A stretch of 64,000 nucleotides of DNA from Alcanivorax sp. S71-1-4 (GCF_009846755.1 NZ_AQOR01000003.1:157174-221173), one strand, 5' to 3'; shown: positions 1 to 8,684, counted from the stretch's first letter. The notes: a model not told the origin generated them from the letters alone. Numbers and translations: made by a program.

Positions 1-1741
1 GGTCGTCCCGCTTGCCAGTATCGTACTGGTGCATGATCTGCCTCAGGTAACGCCCGTGGCTGGCAAGGATCGCGGCCAGCAGGCGATCCAGCCGGCGTCC
101 CTGCCAGTCAGGCAAAATCAGCAGCACCGCGCTGCCCGCCAGCAGGCAGCCGAGCAGCGTGTCCATCAGCCGGGGCCAGAACAGTGCATAGCCGTCGCCC
201 ACCTGATTGAAACAGAACAGCACCAGCAGCGTGATCGCCGCTGTGGCCACCCGGTAACGCCGGTGCCGCGTGGCAAAGAACAGCACACCTGCCGCCACGG
301 CAAACAGTGCCTGCAATAGAGATGACGGGAACAGATCCAGCAACGCCCACCCCAGCGCCAGCCCGAGCAGAGTGCCTGTGACACGCTGACCGAGCCGGCG
401 CCGCGTGGCGCCAAAACTGGGCTGGCAGACAAACAGCGTGGTCAGCAATATCCAGTAACCCTGCTCAGCATGTATCGCATGCATCAGGCCGTAGCCGGCT
501 GGCAGGGCCAGCGCCAGCCGCACGGCGTGACGGAACACCGAGGACGCCGGTGTCAGATGGCTGCGCAAACGCGCCAGTATTTCCCGTGTCGTGCGTGGCG
601 AATGATCCAGCAGCGTGCTGTCCTGCTCCGCCGCCAGCGCATCGGGACGGCCGGCACGGGTGAGCAGATCTTCCAGATAGGTGAGGTTGTCCATCAGCGC
701 GCCAAGCAGCCGCAGCAGACCGCGCCGTGCCGGATCACCTTGCGACGTCAGCCACGCCATGGAGGTACGCAGGTCATCGAAGGCGGGGTTGGGCGCGGCG
801 CCGTAATCGAACGGCTGCCGCTGTCGCAATGCGCGGCCCAGCGCTTTGCAGGCGCTGCCCTGCTGGCGCAAAACACGCTGAAAGCGAAACATCACGTCGC
901 TGTGGAAAAAGGCTTCCGCCAGACGGTGGTAGGGATAGTGCGACGAACTGGCGCGCTCATGAATGTCCTGCGCCAGAAAATACAGTTTCAGGTAGCGATT
1001 CACACGCTGCCCGGCACGACGCCGCGCCAGCCGGTGCAGGATCACATCACGGGCATCGTTCATGGCGTCGACAACGCGCCGGTTCTGCTGTGCCAGCGCC
1101 AGCCGGTGGCTTTCCACATCCAGTTGCGTGAGGGGTTCGAACAGGCGTGACTTCAGCTTCAGGTATTCACCGAGTTCGATAAATACCCGCGACAGCACCT
1201 GTTGCACGGCCTGTTGCGTGAACAGGGCCTGCCACAGCACCGACAGCAGTCCGTACCAGGCCGCGCCGGCCAGCAGCCGCAGCGGTTCCTGCCACAGCGC
1301 CAGCGTCTCACCACCGCGCTGGTCGACACCAATCATGCTGTAGATAGACAGGATCAGTGTCGCCGAACCAATGCTCGCGTAGCGGCCACCCAGCGCACCG
1401 AGCATCACCAGCACGAAACTGGCGAGCGAGAGCGCCAGCACAAAAGGCAGCGGCCAGGGAAACAGGATTTCCACCGTCAGCGATGCCGCCGCGAAACACA
1501 GCAACGTCACCAGCAACGCGCGCAGCCGGCCGCGCCAGTTATCGTCGGTTTCCGCCAGCGCACTGGCGATGACACCGAGAAACAGGGGGATCAGCCAGTC
1601 AGGCCGCGCGGCAAAATGGCTCCAGAGCAGCGCGCCGGACAACGCCAGCAGAATACGCAGGCTGTCACCAAAGGCCTCCTGCCCCCACAGGCGCCCGAAC
1701 GCGCGGCGAAACGGAGAAAGCAGAGTGGCGACATCGGGCAT
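1..1741 (-). CDS. yccS: YccS/FUSC-family inner-membrane protein (partial, cut by window start)
   Basis: The frame opens at the ATG at 1741 (MPDVATLLSPFRRAFGRLWG) and stays open to base 1, giving about 580 residues of a protein that is about 720 residues in E. coli. It shows the family layout: clustered hydrophobic helices in the first 130 residues, a polar helical middle with FHSDVMFRFQRVL, which resembles the YccS N-terminal domain, and a second hydrophobic cluster after about residue 390 starting near GYWILLTTLFVCQPSF, typical of the FUSC domain. The family consists of inner-membrane proteins related to aromatic-acid efflux (AaeB-like) proteins; the substrate of YccS is not known. The gene is divergent from yidD. 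The stop codon lies outside the window. Confidence 0.85.
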   Translation of the reverse strand, partial: MPDVATLLSPFRRAFGRLWGQEAFGDSLRILLALSGALLWSHFAARPDWLIPLFLGVIASALAETDDNWRGRLRALLVTLLCFAAASLTVEILFPWPLPFVLALSLASFVLVMLGALGGRYASIGSATLILSIYSMIGVDQRGGETLALWQEPLRLLAGAAWYGLLSVLWQALFTQQAVQQVLSRVFIELGEYLKLKSRLFEPLTQLDVESHRLALAQQNRRVVDAMNDARDVILHRLARRRAGQRVNRYLKLYFLAQDIHERASSSHYPYHRLAEAFFHSDVMFRFQRVLRQQGSACKALGRALRQRQPFDYGAAPNPAFDDLRTSMAWLTSQGDPARRGLLRLLGALMDNLTYLEDLLTRAGRPDALAAEQDSTLLDHSPRTTREILARLRSHLTPASSVFRHAVRLALALPAGYGLMHAIHAEQGYWILLTTLFVCQPSFGATRRRLGQRVTGTLLGLALGWALLDLFPSSLLQALFAVAAGVLFFATRHRRYRVATAAITLLVLFCFNQVGDGYALFWPRLMDTLLGCLLAGSAVLLILPDWQGRRLDRLLAAILASHGRYLRQIMHQYDTGKRDD

Positions 1742-1803
1742 GGTGCAGCGTCACGGCAATCGGAAAGCGCTCACTATATCACCCCGTGACCGGCTGGACT
1801 TTT

Positions 1804-1821
1804 GTTACAACATATCATAAC
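1804..1821. promoter_or_regulatory. AT-rich imperfect palindrome between yccS and yidD (possible operator)
   Basis: GTTACAACATATCATAAC sits in the divergent gap. Its ends GTTA and TAAC are perfectly inverted and 12 of 18 positions are self-complementary. It resembles half sites of zinc-uptake-regulator boxes (GTTAT...ATAAC), but the spacing between half sites is about five bases longer than the usual Zur box. It is the only such AT-rich dyad upstream of the zinc-related genes that follow. Confidence 0.3.
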
Positions 1822-1880
1822 CTGCCCGGCACACTCGGCCACCTTCCCGGCCACGTCTACGACACGTCCTCATAGGGTGC

Positions 1881-2144
1881 ATGGTGAAACCCCTGCTGCT
1901 CGGCATGATCCGGCTGTACCAGTTCCTGCTCAGTCCCTGGGTGGGCAACCAGTGCCGTTTCTACCCGACCTGCTCGGAATACGCCCGCCTGGCCATCGTG
2001 CATCACGGCAGCCTGCAGGGCAGCTGGCTGGCAACGAAACGCATCTGCCGCTGCCATCCCTGGCACCCCGGCGGCTTTGATCCGGTACCCGGCGTACCAC
2101 TGCCGGACGACGCGCAACCCGAGTCACCCGACGATGCGCGCTAG
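1881..2144 (+). CDS. yidD: Membrane protein insertion efficiency factor YidD
   Basis: This 87-residue protein carries the YidD signature: an amphipathic start ([19 protein letters not shown]), then [11 protein letters not shown] with conserved cysteines, and a second cluster [15 protein letters not shown]. YidD is a small protein at the cytoplasmic face of the inner membrane that helps YidC/Sec-dependent insertion. It is usually encoded inside rpmH-rnpA-yidD-yidC; here it is separated from those genes and instead leads a run of zinc-related genes. Its 3' end overlaps the next frame by 11 bases, which suggests cotranscription. Start chosen at the first ATG of the conserved N-terminus. Confidence 0.9.
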   Translation: MVKPLLLGMIRLYQFLLSPWVGNQCRFYPTCSEYARLAIVHHGSLQGSWLATKRICRCHPWHPGGFDPVPGVPLPDDAQPESPDDAR

Positions 2145-2481
2145 AGGTCCCCTGCGCGCACTGCCCTGGCTGCTGGCGCTAATGATGGTGGTGGGCCAGG
2201 CCCACGCCGTCGTGCATGCGCTCAGCCACATCGATTTCGGCACCAGCCACTCACTGCACAGCGATCACCACAGCGACCACACGCTGCCCGGCCATGCCGG
2301 CGTGTCGCATTCCGATCTCACCTGCAAGCTCTGCGCCGCCGGCCACGCCACCCTGCCGACCGCCGCCTTGCCGCAGATTCCGCAACACGACAGCCACACC
2401 TGGTGTGCGCCACCGCGCCACCACAGCCTCGTCGCACCCCGCGAGCAATACCTCTGCCGGGACCCACCCCGCGCCGGCTGA
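2134..2481 (+). CDS. Small secreted His/Cys-rich protein, DUF2946-like
   Basis: The 115-residue product begins [20 protein letters not shown] and has a clear signal peptide ending near GQAHA. The mature part is rich in histidine ([18 protein letters not shown]) and contains the CKLCAAGHA motif seen in DUF2946-type proteins often found beside metal TonB receptors. I infer a periplasmic or membrane-attached metal-binding role, probably zinc or copper; the sequence does not identify the metal. The ATG lies inside the last codons of yidD in another frame. The ZnuD-like receptor follows 86 bases downstream, so the three genes probably form one transcription unit. Confidence 0.7.
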   Translation: MRARGPLRALPWLLALMMVVGQAHAVVHALSHIDFGTSHSLHSDHHSDHTLPGHAGVSHSDLTCKLCAAGHATLPTAALPQIPQHDSHTWCAPPRHHSLVAPREQYLCRDPPRAG

Positions 2482-2567
2482 CCGCCGGCATTGCTGACCA
2501 CTTCTGATCCGCGTGCCGGCGGTCGTTTCCCGTATTCCGGAAACCGACTGCACACGAGGGTAATCGC

Positions 2568-4679
2568 ATGTTGAGCAAATACCGCCAGCTCGCGCTGGCG
2601 ACGGGGACCGCGATGGTCGCCACACTGGCCTGTGCCAGCGTGCGCGCCGACGCGGAGGACACCGGCACCACACACCAGCTCGCGCCGGTGCGGGTGTCGG
2701 CCATGGCACTGGACGAAGACGCCGACAAACTGGCCGCGCCCTACAGCGTGATCGAAGAGGATGAAACGTTCCGCCGCAGCGCGGCCACACTCGGGGAGAC
2801 CCTCAACGGTGAACCGGGTGTGCACGTGGACACCTTCGGCGCCGGCGCCGGCCGGCCCGTGATTCGCGGGCAGACCGCGCCACGGGTCAGTGTGCTGTCT
2901 GACGGCGCGGCGCTGGTGGATGCCTCGGCGATTTCGCCGGACCACGCCATTACCGCCGAGCCGCTGCTGGTACGCCGGGTGGAAATCCTGCGCGGCCCCT
3001 CGACGCTGCTGTATGGCGGGGGCGCCATCGGCGGTGTCGTGAATCTGCTCGACGACAAGATCCCCACCACGATGCCGGAAGACGGCGTGGATGGTTTCGT
3101 CGCTCTGCGCGGCAATACCGTCGCCAACGAGCGCGCCGGGGCCGCCGGCCTCACCGCACGCGCCAGCGAGCATCTGGCGGTGCATGTGGAAGGCGCCACC
3201 CGCGACGCCAATGACTACGAAGTGCACGGCTTCGACACGCTGCGCGTGGACGGCACCTTTGCCGAAAGTCACAACGGCAGCGCCGGGTTTTCCTGGATCA
3301 CACCCAGCGGCTATATCGGCATGGCCTACAGCTACCGCAAGGACAAATACGGCCTGCCGGGACACAGCCATGCATACGAAGGCTGCCACGCCCACGGCAA
3401 CAGCCTGCACTGCGATGATCATGACCACGATCACGACCACGGCCACGATCATGGCCACGATCATGATCATGCCCATGGCGTGCCCTGGGTGGATCTGGAA
3501 AGCGAACGCGTCGACCTGCGTGGCGAGTACCGGGAACCGATGGCCGGTTTCGAGCGCGTGCGGTTTCGCGCCAGCTATACCGACTATGCCCACGATGAAA
3601 TCGAGGGCGGCGTGGTCGGCACCCGCTTCGAGAATCTCGGCTATGACGCCCGGGTCGAGGCCGAGCATGTGCCGCTGGCCGGCCTGCACGGTGTGATCGG
3701 GGCGCAGTATGGCTTCAGCCGGCTGACCACCGAAGGCACCGAGGCGTTCCTGCCGCAGACCGAAACCGAAACCCTCGGCGTGTTCATCCTCGAGCATTAC
3801 GAACTCAACGAGCAGTGGCACTTCGAAGCTGGCGCGCGCCAGGATTACCAGAAAATCAGCCCACGCAACGATGCGGAGAACCTGCCGCATTCGCGCATGT
3901 ACGGCACCTCAGCCTCGGCAGCGGCCACCTGGCAGTTCCAGCCGCGCTACAGCCTGTCGCTGTCGGCCTCCCGGTCGCAGCGGCTGCCGCATGCGCAGGA
4001 GCTGTATGCCCGCGGCGTGCACCTGGCCACCAACACCTACGAGTGCGGTCTGTTTCCGAGTGCCATGACCTGCGGCGGCGCAGCAGACGATGAGCGCATC
4101 CACGCGGAAACCTCCAACAACATTGGCCTGACGCTGCGCCGCACCATGGGCGAGCTGACCTTCAATGTCGGCGTGTTCCACAACCGCGTGAATGATTACA
4201 TCTACGCCCGCACGCTGGACCAGTTCGAAGATTTCCGGCTGATCAAATACACCCAGGCCGACGCCGAATTCACCGGCGCCGAGGCGGAAGCCACCTGGTT
4301 CCTGTCAGACCAGTATTCCGTCACGGCCTTTGGCGACACGGTGCGCGCCACCTTCGTCGATGGCGGCAACCTGCCGCGCATCCCGGCCTACCGTGCCGGC
4401 GCACGGGTCAACCGCTACTGGGACACCCTGACCGGCGAAGTGGAGATGTATCACGTCGGCAGCCAGGACGACATTGCCGACTACGAACAACGCACACCCG
4501 GCCACAACATGCTGAACGCGTCATTGACCTGGCACCCGGCCGGCGATGATCGCTACAGCCTGTTCGTGCGCGGCACCAATTTGCTGCGCGAAAAAATCTG
4601 GCATCACAGCTCGTTCCTGGCCAACAACGTGCCGGAACCGGGTCGCAATCTCAGCGTCGGCGTCCGGCTGACGTTTTGA
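2568..4679 (+). CDS. znuD: TonB-dependent zinc receptor, ZnuD-like
   Basis: A 703-residue outer-membrane receptor. Residues 1-28 form a signal peptide (ending VRA). A plug domain follows with GAGAGRPVIRGQTAPRVSVL and VEILRGPSTLLYGGGAIGGV, then a 22-strand type beta barrel ending in the terminal aromatic signature VGVRLTF. At about residues 265-305 an extracellular loop holds a dense His/Asp run (many HD/HDH repeats) plus two cysteines, the hallmark of ZnuD receptors that capture zinc and pass it through TonB energy. GAGGG sits seven bases before the ATG. The neighbours (His-rich secreted protein upstream, AztD-like lipoprotein downstream, folE2 further on) support zinc rather than a siderophore as substrate. 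Confidence 0.88.
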   Translation: MLSKYRQLALATGTAMVATLACASVRADAEDTGTTHQLAPVRVSAMALDEDADKLAAPYSVIEEDETFRRSAATLGETLNGEPGVHVDTFGAGAGRPVIRGQTAPRVSVLSDGAALVDASAISPDHAITAEPLLVRRVEILRGPSTLLYGGGAIGGVVNLLDDKIPTTMPEDGVDGFVALRGNTVANERAGAAGLTARASEHLAVHVEGATRDANDYEVHGFDTLRVDGTFAESHNGSAGFSWITPSGYIGMAYSYRKDKYGLPGHSHAYEGCHAHGNSLHCDDHDHDHDHGHDHGHDHDHAHGVPWVDLESERVDLRGEYREPMAGFERVRFRASYTDYAHDEIEGGVVGTRFENLGYDARVEAEHVPLAGLHGVIGAQYGFSRLTTEGTEAFLPQTETETLGVFILEHYELNEQWHFEAGARQDYQKISPRNDAENLPHSRMYGTSASAAATWQFQPRYSLSLSASRSQRLPHAQELYARGVHLATNTYECGLFPSAMTCGGAADDERIHAETSNNIGLTLRRTMGELTFNVGVFHNRVNDYIYARTLDQFEDFRLIKYTQADAEFTGAEAEATWFLSDQYSVTAFGDTVRATFVDGGNLPRIPAYRAGARVNRYWDTLTGEVEMYHVGSQDDIADYEQRTPGHNMLNASLTWHPAGDDRYSLFVRGTNLLREKIWHHSSFLANNVPEPGRNLSVGVRLTF

Positions 4680-4722
4680 ACCCATTGCTGTGATCAGCAC
4701 ACCTATCATGGAGCAGAACAGA

Positions 4723-5976
4723 ATGAATACTTTTTCCAATGGCTTTGCGCGCCCAATGGCGCTTTCCCTCCTCGCGGCCAGCGTCGCCCTGAGCGGCTGC
4801 GGCAATGACAGCAACCCACGGCCGGGCGCCGGGGATGATCACGATCACGGCGGCCTGCGCGGCCGGCTGGTGTTCACCAACCCCGGCAGCCACGCGCACG
4901 CCTACGTGTATGATCTGGATGCTGGCGCAATGCTGCCGGACCTGCACCTGGACTATCCTGCGCACAGTATTTATACCAGCCCTGGCAACCGTTTCGCCGT
5001 CATCACCCAGCGCGACACCGGCGCCAACCCGAATCAGGTGCAGTTCGTCGACGCCGGCCTGTTCGCCCATGATGATCACATCGACGCGGTAAACCCGTCG
5101 CTGGTCAACCTGACGCTGTCCGGCGAGACCCCGGCCCACTACCGCACCGTGGAAGACCAGGCCGCACTGTTCTTCGACGGCGCCACCGCCAGCAACCGCT
5201 TCGTGCTGTTCACCGACGAAAGCCTGGAAGCCGCCAGCATCGTTGCTGCCGACAGCACCCTGGCCGCGCACCACGGCATCGCCGAGCCACGCGGCGAGTT
5301 TGTGCTGACCAGCAATGCCACCCGTGACGCCATTGAAGTGCATGAACTGCACGGCGATCACTTCCATCTGGAAGAGACACTGGCGGAACCCTGCACCGGC
5401 CTGCACGGCGGCGCCTCGCTGGAAGACTTCGCAGCGTTCGGCTGTGATGACGGCGTATTGGTCGTAGAACAGACCAGCACGGGCTTCATCGCCAGCAAGG
5501 TCACCACGCCGCTGCGCGTGACACAGGTCAGCGGCCACCATGCGCTGTCACAGTTCGCCACTTTCGCGACCGGCAATCAGGTGATGTACGCCGTGGATCC
5601 GGTCGCCGGCACCCAGCAGGAGATCGACTGGTCCAACGGCGCCGGCGCCACACGCAGCCAGCACCTGATCGACGCCCACGGCGAGCATCTGCTGGTACTC
5701 GATACCACCGGCACCTTGCACGTACTGGAAGCCGATGACTGGTCCTATAAAGGCAGCGTCGCAGTACTGGGCAACATCACTGGCGCGAAGATCGCCACCA
5801 GCGGCACGGAAGACATTGCCTACATCACGGACCCGGCCAATGAGGCAATCCTGGCCGTGGACCTGGAGACGGTAACCCTGCTGGACGATGAACGCATCGA
5901 ACCCGGTTTTGCGCCGGTGGGCCTGGCCTGGACCGGCGTTGTCGAGGCGGCTGACGAACACGATCACGAGCACTGA
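4723..5976 (+). CDS. Periplasmic zinc-binding lipoprotein, AztD-like beta-propeller
   Basis: The 417-residue product has a lipoprotein signal with lipobox LSGC at about residue 26, followed by a histidine stretch (DDHDHGG) and a C-terminal EHDHEH tail. Between them, repeated units with LVFTNPGSHAHAYVYDLD-like strands suggest a seven-bladed propeller, as in AztD zinc metallochaperones, which hand zinc to a periplasmic binding protein. Start at 4723 was chosen because GGAG lies nine bases upstream; an in-frame ATG at 4708 and a GTG at 4690 lack one. It follows znuD by 43 bases on the same strand. The AztD assignment is by overall pattern and context; a generic surface lipoprotein is the alternative. 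Confidence 0.65.
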   Translation: MNTFSNGFARPMALSLLAASVALSGCGNDSNPRPGAGDDHDHGGLRGRLVFTNPGSHAHAYVYDLDAGAMLPDLHLDYPAHSIYTSPGNRFAVITQRDTGANPNQVQFVDAGLFAHDDHIDAVNPSLVNLTLSGETPAHYRTVEDQAALFFDGATASNRFVLFTDESLEAASIVAADSTLAAHHGIAEPRGEFVLTSNATRDAIEVHELHGDHFHLEETLAEPCTGLHGGASLEDFAAFGCDDGVLVVEQTSTGFIASKVTTPLRVTQVSGHHALSQFATFATGNQVMYAVDPVAGTQQEIDWSNGAGATRSQHLIDAHGEHLLVLDTTGTLHVLEADDWSYKGSVAVLGNITGAKIATSGTEDIAYITDPANEAILAVDLETVTLLDDERIEPGFAPVGLAWTGVVEAADEHDHEH

Positions 5977-5984
5977 GACTGAAC

Positions 5985-6009
5985 GGCGAAGGGGCCTGGC
6001 CCCTTCGCC
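5985..6009. terminator. GC-rich hairpin after the AztD-like gene
   Basis: GGCGAAGGGGC and its exact complement are separated by CTG, an 11-bp stem nine bases after the stop codon. No T tract follows, so it may act as a 3' end stabiliser or a Rho-assisted terminator rather than a classical intrinsic terminator. Confidence 0.5.
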
Positions 6010-6064
6010 TGTGTCCGCCTGCACACCCTCGGACAGCCGGCGAGCGAGGTGCAAATGAATCCGC

Positions 6065-6070
6065 TACAAT
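6065..6070 (+). promoter_or_regulatory. Possible -10 box for the barrel-protein gene
   Basis: TACAAT followed by GCG lies 36 bases before the start codon at 6107. Similar TAYAATGC strings precede dxs and the toxin gene in this window. No good -35 is visible. Confidence 0.35.
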
Positions 6071-6106
6071 GCGTCGCATTCGAGATTCATGACCTCAGGA
6101 GCCACC

Positions 6107-6655
6107 ATGAAAGCAGTCCTGCGCACCCTTGCTGTTGCCGGCCTCACCCTGGGCAGCCTCATCGCCCTCCCCGCCCAGGCGCAATCCGGTTATGTGACCA
6201 TGGGCTATGTATTGAGCGACCTGGAGCCCAAGCGTGCGCGCAGCAGCGCAGACGTGGATGCGCTGCAATTCGGCTTCGGTGGCTGGTTCAACCCGGAGCA
6301 GACGTTCGCCGCCGAAGGCCGCATCGCGCTCGGCTTGGGCGATGACACCTTCACCAACCAGAACGGCATTCGTGGCAAGGTCGAGATCGACCGCTACTAC
6401 GGCGGCTACCTGCGCGCCCAGTTCCCGAACACGGTACCGGTCCGCCCCTACGGCCTGGTGGGTGTTACCCGTGTGGAAACCACCGAAAAGACCAATGGCA
6501 GCCGCGGCCGCAGCTACAGCGATGTCTCGCTGGGCTTTGGTGTGGACGTGCGCCTGGACCGCAACATCTTCGTGACGCTGGAATACCTGCGCGCCACCGA
6601 CAGCAGCAGCAGCGAAGTCACCAACCTGACCCTCGGCATCGGCGGTCGTTTCTGA
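6107..6655 (+). CDS. Small outer-membrane beta-barrel protein
   Basis: The 182-residue product has a signal peptide (MKAVLRTLAVAGLTLGSLIA... ending PAQAQ) and about eight alternating amphipathic strands. It ends in NLTLGIGGRF, with a C-terminal phenylalanine as expected for BAM substrates. It resembles the OmpA-like/OmpX porin-family barrels (outer membrane protein beta-barrel domain). AGGAG lies six bases before the ATG at 6107. Its stop overlaps the thioesterase start (TGATG), so the two are cotranscribed. Exact function is unknown; no ligand-binding motif is visible. Confidence 0.75.
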   Translation: MKAVLRTLAVAGLTLGSLIALPAQAQSGYVTMGYVLSDLEPKRARSSADVDALQFGFGGWFNPEQTFAAEGRIALGLGDDTFTNQNGIRGKVEIDRYYGGYLRAQFPNTVPVRPYGLVGVTRVETTEKTNGSRGRSYSDVSLGFGVDVRLDRNIFVTLEYLRATDSSSSEVTNLTLGIGGRF

Positions 6656-7068
6656 TGACCCGGGGAGACTTCCCCTACTGCCACCGCCTGCGCGTCCGCT
6701 ATTCGGAAGTGGACGCGCAGAATGTGGTGTTCAATGCCCATTACCTGACCTACTTCGACGTTGCGCTGAACGAATACCTGCGCGACCTTGGCTACGACTA
6801 CCATGCCCTGGTGAAACAGCAGGGGCTGGATTTTCATCTGGTGAAATCCACCGTCGAGTACCTGGCCCCGATTCATTTCGATGACGAACTGGTCATCGGC
6901 GTGCGCGCCGGCCGCCTCGGCAACAGCAGCCTGACCTGGGAGCTGGGCGTGTTTCGCCGTGACCAGGACGCCTGCCTGAGCCGCGGCGAGATCATCTGGG
7001 TGTGTGCGGCGGTAGGCACGCACAAGGCGCATCCGCTGCCGGATGAGCTGGTGCGATTGCTGTCATAA
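6655..7068 (+). CDS. Acyl-CoA thioesterase, YbgC/FadM-type hotdog fold
   Basis: A 137-residue single hotdog domain. The N-terminal RVRYSEVDAQNVVFNAHYLT matches the 4-hydroxybenzoyl-CoA/YbgC-FadM signature, with the Asp of EVDAQ as the expected catalytic residue. Members hydrolyse acyl-CoA thioesters in the cytoplasm; chain-length preference cannot be read from sequence. The start overlaps the preceding stop by one base (TGATG), indicating translational coupling to the barrel-protein gene, an unusual partner. Confidence 0.8.
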   Translation: MTRGDFPYCHRLRVRYSEVDAQNVVFNAHYLTYFDVALNEYLRDLGYDYHALVKQQGLDFHLVKSTVEYLAPIHFDDELVIGVRAGRLGNSSLTWELGVFRRDQDACLSRGEIIWVCAAVGTHKAHPLPDELVRLLS

Positions 7069-7081
7069 CCGAAAGCGTCAC

Positions 7082-7248
7082 GTAGGGTGGGTAGAGCGAA
7101 TGCGAAACCCACCAGGTCCATGTCGCACACTGCTCGCACAAAACCAGCGAAACTACCCACCTCCATATGTAGGCAGTTTCGATGGTTTTGCGGGAGTGAA
7201 TAACAGGCATGGACACGGTGGGTTTCGCATTCGCTCTACCCACCCTAC
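7082..7248. repeat. 167-bp near-perfect palindrome (REP/MITE-like element)
   Basis: The outer arms 7082-7113 and 7217-7248 are exact 32-bp inverted copies (core GTAGGGTGGGTAGAGCGAAT). Pairing continues inwards through GTCCATG/CATGGAC and again between about 7135-7161 and 7166-7192 (AAAACCA-CGAAACT against AGTTTCG-TGGTTTT), so almost the whole element folds into one hairpin. It lies between the convergent thioesterase gene and folE2 and encodes no protein. Shorter relatives occur at three other sites in the window. Confidence 0.85.
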
Positions 7249-7254
7249 TCCAAC

Positions 7255-7282
7255 AAAAAGGAGAGCCGCAGCTCTCCTTTTT
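7255..7282. terminator. Bidirectional intrinsic terminator between thioesterase gene and folE2
   Basis: AAAAAGGAGAGC pairs exactly with GCTCTCCTTTTT around a CGCA loop, with T/A tracts on both sides, as expected for a shared terminator of converging genes. Confidence 0.9.
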
Positions 7283-7304
7283 CTGGCACCGACAGCCCCC
7301 GTCG

Positions 7305-8258
7305 TTACGGAATCGGCAGGTAACCCCCGTCCACATTCTTGGTCACAATCGCCACCGCATTGTGTGCGTGCAGGCTTTCCAGGTGGTTCACCCGCAGCCA
7401 GAAATCCTTGTACTGCGGGTCCTGGTCCATGACCACCTGCAGGCGCCGCGCGGCATCTTCGCAGAACATCAGGTTCTGGCCGTTGAGACGGGCGAATTCC
7501 TGTTCGTCCTCGCGTTTCACTGCGGTTTGCACTGGCGTCTTCAGGGCACCCTCGATCAGGTCGATCAGGGCAGTAATCGGGAACGCGTCATCCTGCGCGT
7601 GATCCAGCAGCACCCGCACCTGGGCGATGGAGCGCTGGCTGTGCGGTGTGGCCACAATGCCCTGCTCGGTGCCGAGCCATTCGGCGGCATCTTCCGCATC
7701 AATGGTGCCCACATCACCGAACTTCTCGCGGAAGGCATCCTGGATCAGCTGGCGTGCCAGCGCAGCCGAACACGGGCAGGTGGAGGAATACGGCACTTCC
7801 ACGGACAGCTCGATACGCAGGCCCTGTTCGCACAGGGTACCGGCAATGCGTACCGGGTAGCTCTTCCAGCCGGCGTACTGGCTCTTCAGCGACGGGCGCC
7901 GCACCGAGTACTCGAAGTCCAGTTCGACAAAGGCACGGCTGCTGAGGCCGTCGTGGGTGTGCAGGAAGTTCTCCAGCAGCGTGCGGATAGACGCCGTGCT
8001 GACGGAATGATCACCGAAGGTTTCTTCCAGCATCAGATACAGGCGCGACATATGAATACCGCGCGCGTTGGTGTCCGCCAGGTTCACATACGCCTGTATT
8101 CTGGAACTGATCGGACGCTCACCGTGCACACTGTCGCTGACCCGCGCCGGCAGGTGGATTTCACTCATGCCCACCCAGTCCAGCTTTGGCCCTTTATGGC
8201 GGCTGGCCATGCTGGCGACATCCGGCATGCTGTGGGGCGCTGCGTCTTCGCGTTTCAT
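7305..8258 (-). CDS. folE2: GTP cyclohydrolase FolE2 (type IB, zinc-independent)
   Basis: The 317-residue enzyme converts GTP to dihydroneopterin triphosphate, the first step of folate (and queuosine) synthesis. Diagnostic segments are [20 protein letters not shown] near the N-terminus, [20 protein letters not shown] with the conserved active-site cysteine, and the C-terminal [15 protein letters not shown]. FolE2 can use other divalent metals and is commonly induced when zinc is scarce to replace the zinc enzyme FolE; its place beside znuD fits that role. Start at 8258 is supported by GGAG six bases upstream; a possible ATG at 8270 has none. Confidence 0.95.
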   Translation of the reverse strand: MKREDAAPHSMPDVASMASRHKGPKLDWVGMSEIHLPARVSDSVHGERPISSRIQAYVNLADTNARGIHMSRLYLMLEETFGDHSVSTASIRTLLENFLHTHDGLSSRAFVELDFEYSVRRPSLKSQYAGWKSYPVRIAGTLCEQGLRIELSVEVPYSSTCPCSAALARQLIQDAFREKFGDVGTIDAEDAAEWLGTEQGIVATPHSQRSIAQVRVLLDHAQDDAFPITALIDLIEGALKTPVQTAVKREDEQEFARLNGQNLMFCEDAARRLQVVMDQDPQYKDFWLRVNHLESLHAHNAVAIVTKNVDGGYLPIP

Positions 8259-8684
8259 CAGGATCTCCATCTTGCACGGGCACGCCCGTGGGATGCGGCG
8301 GTCAGGGCGGCAGCCCATGACGCCTCGGGGCGGGCAAGTCTAGCAGAAAAGCCCGGGGTAATTGACCGACTTTCCGTGAGGAATATCGCCCTTCCTGTGC
8401 ACCTGTGCCCGACGCTGCGCCTGGCGCAGATCTCCGCACTGTCTCTCCCGTCGTCAGGGTCGGAAGTGTAGCCGCCAGGCCCGTTCTTCAAGCGTGAAAG
8501 CCCCCTATGGCCTTCATAGCCCATCACTTTCAGTGACCACCCGTTCATTTCCTGAACACCCCACAGCGCGGGGCTTTGCGGCATAGGCGCAGCCGCCCTG
8601 ACTGCCCGCGCAAAGCATTTTTACGCCTTAAATTTTGACATCTAAAGTTTCGGGCGCTATGGTTTACGCCACATCTAACGGACA
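8259..8684. other. Long intergenic region between folE2 and ectR
   Basis: About 480 bases separate the divergent starts of folE2 and ectR. No convincing gene is seen. Nested inverted repeats (TGAAAG 8495-8500 with CTTTCA 8527-8532, CTATG 8505-8509 with CATAG 8515-8519) could form a small stem-loop in a folE2 leader. No Zur-like box is recognisable in front of folE2. The right end is AT-rich and contains the probable ectR control region. Confidence 0.5.

Noticed and set aside
470..1150. Plus-strand open frame of over 200 codons near the window start
   Set aside because: It is the complement of the yccS-like gene, which reads through the whole region with family-like hydrophobic and conserved segments; the plus-strand product is Gln/Arg-rich and has no recognisable domain.
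2265..3890. Minus-strand open frame opposite znuD
   Set aside because: It is antisense to the receptor with its signal peptide, plug and His loop; the antisense translation is low-complexity valine- and histidine-rich.
8258..8584. 108-codon minus-strand frame upstream of folE2
   Set aside because: Its 3' end runs up to folE2 in another frame, composition is not protein-like and no ribosome-binding site is seen; treated as non-coding leader.
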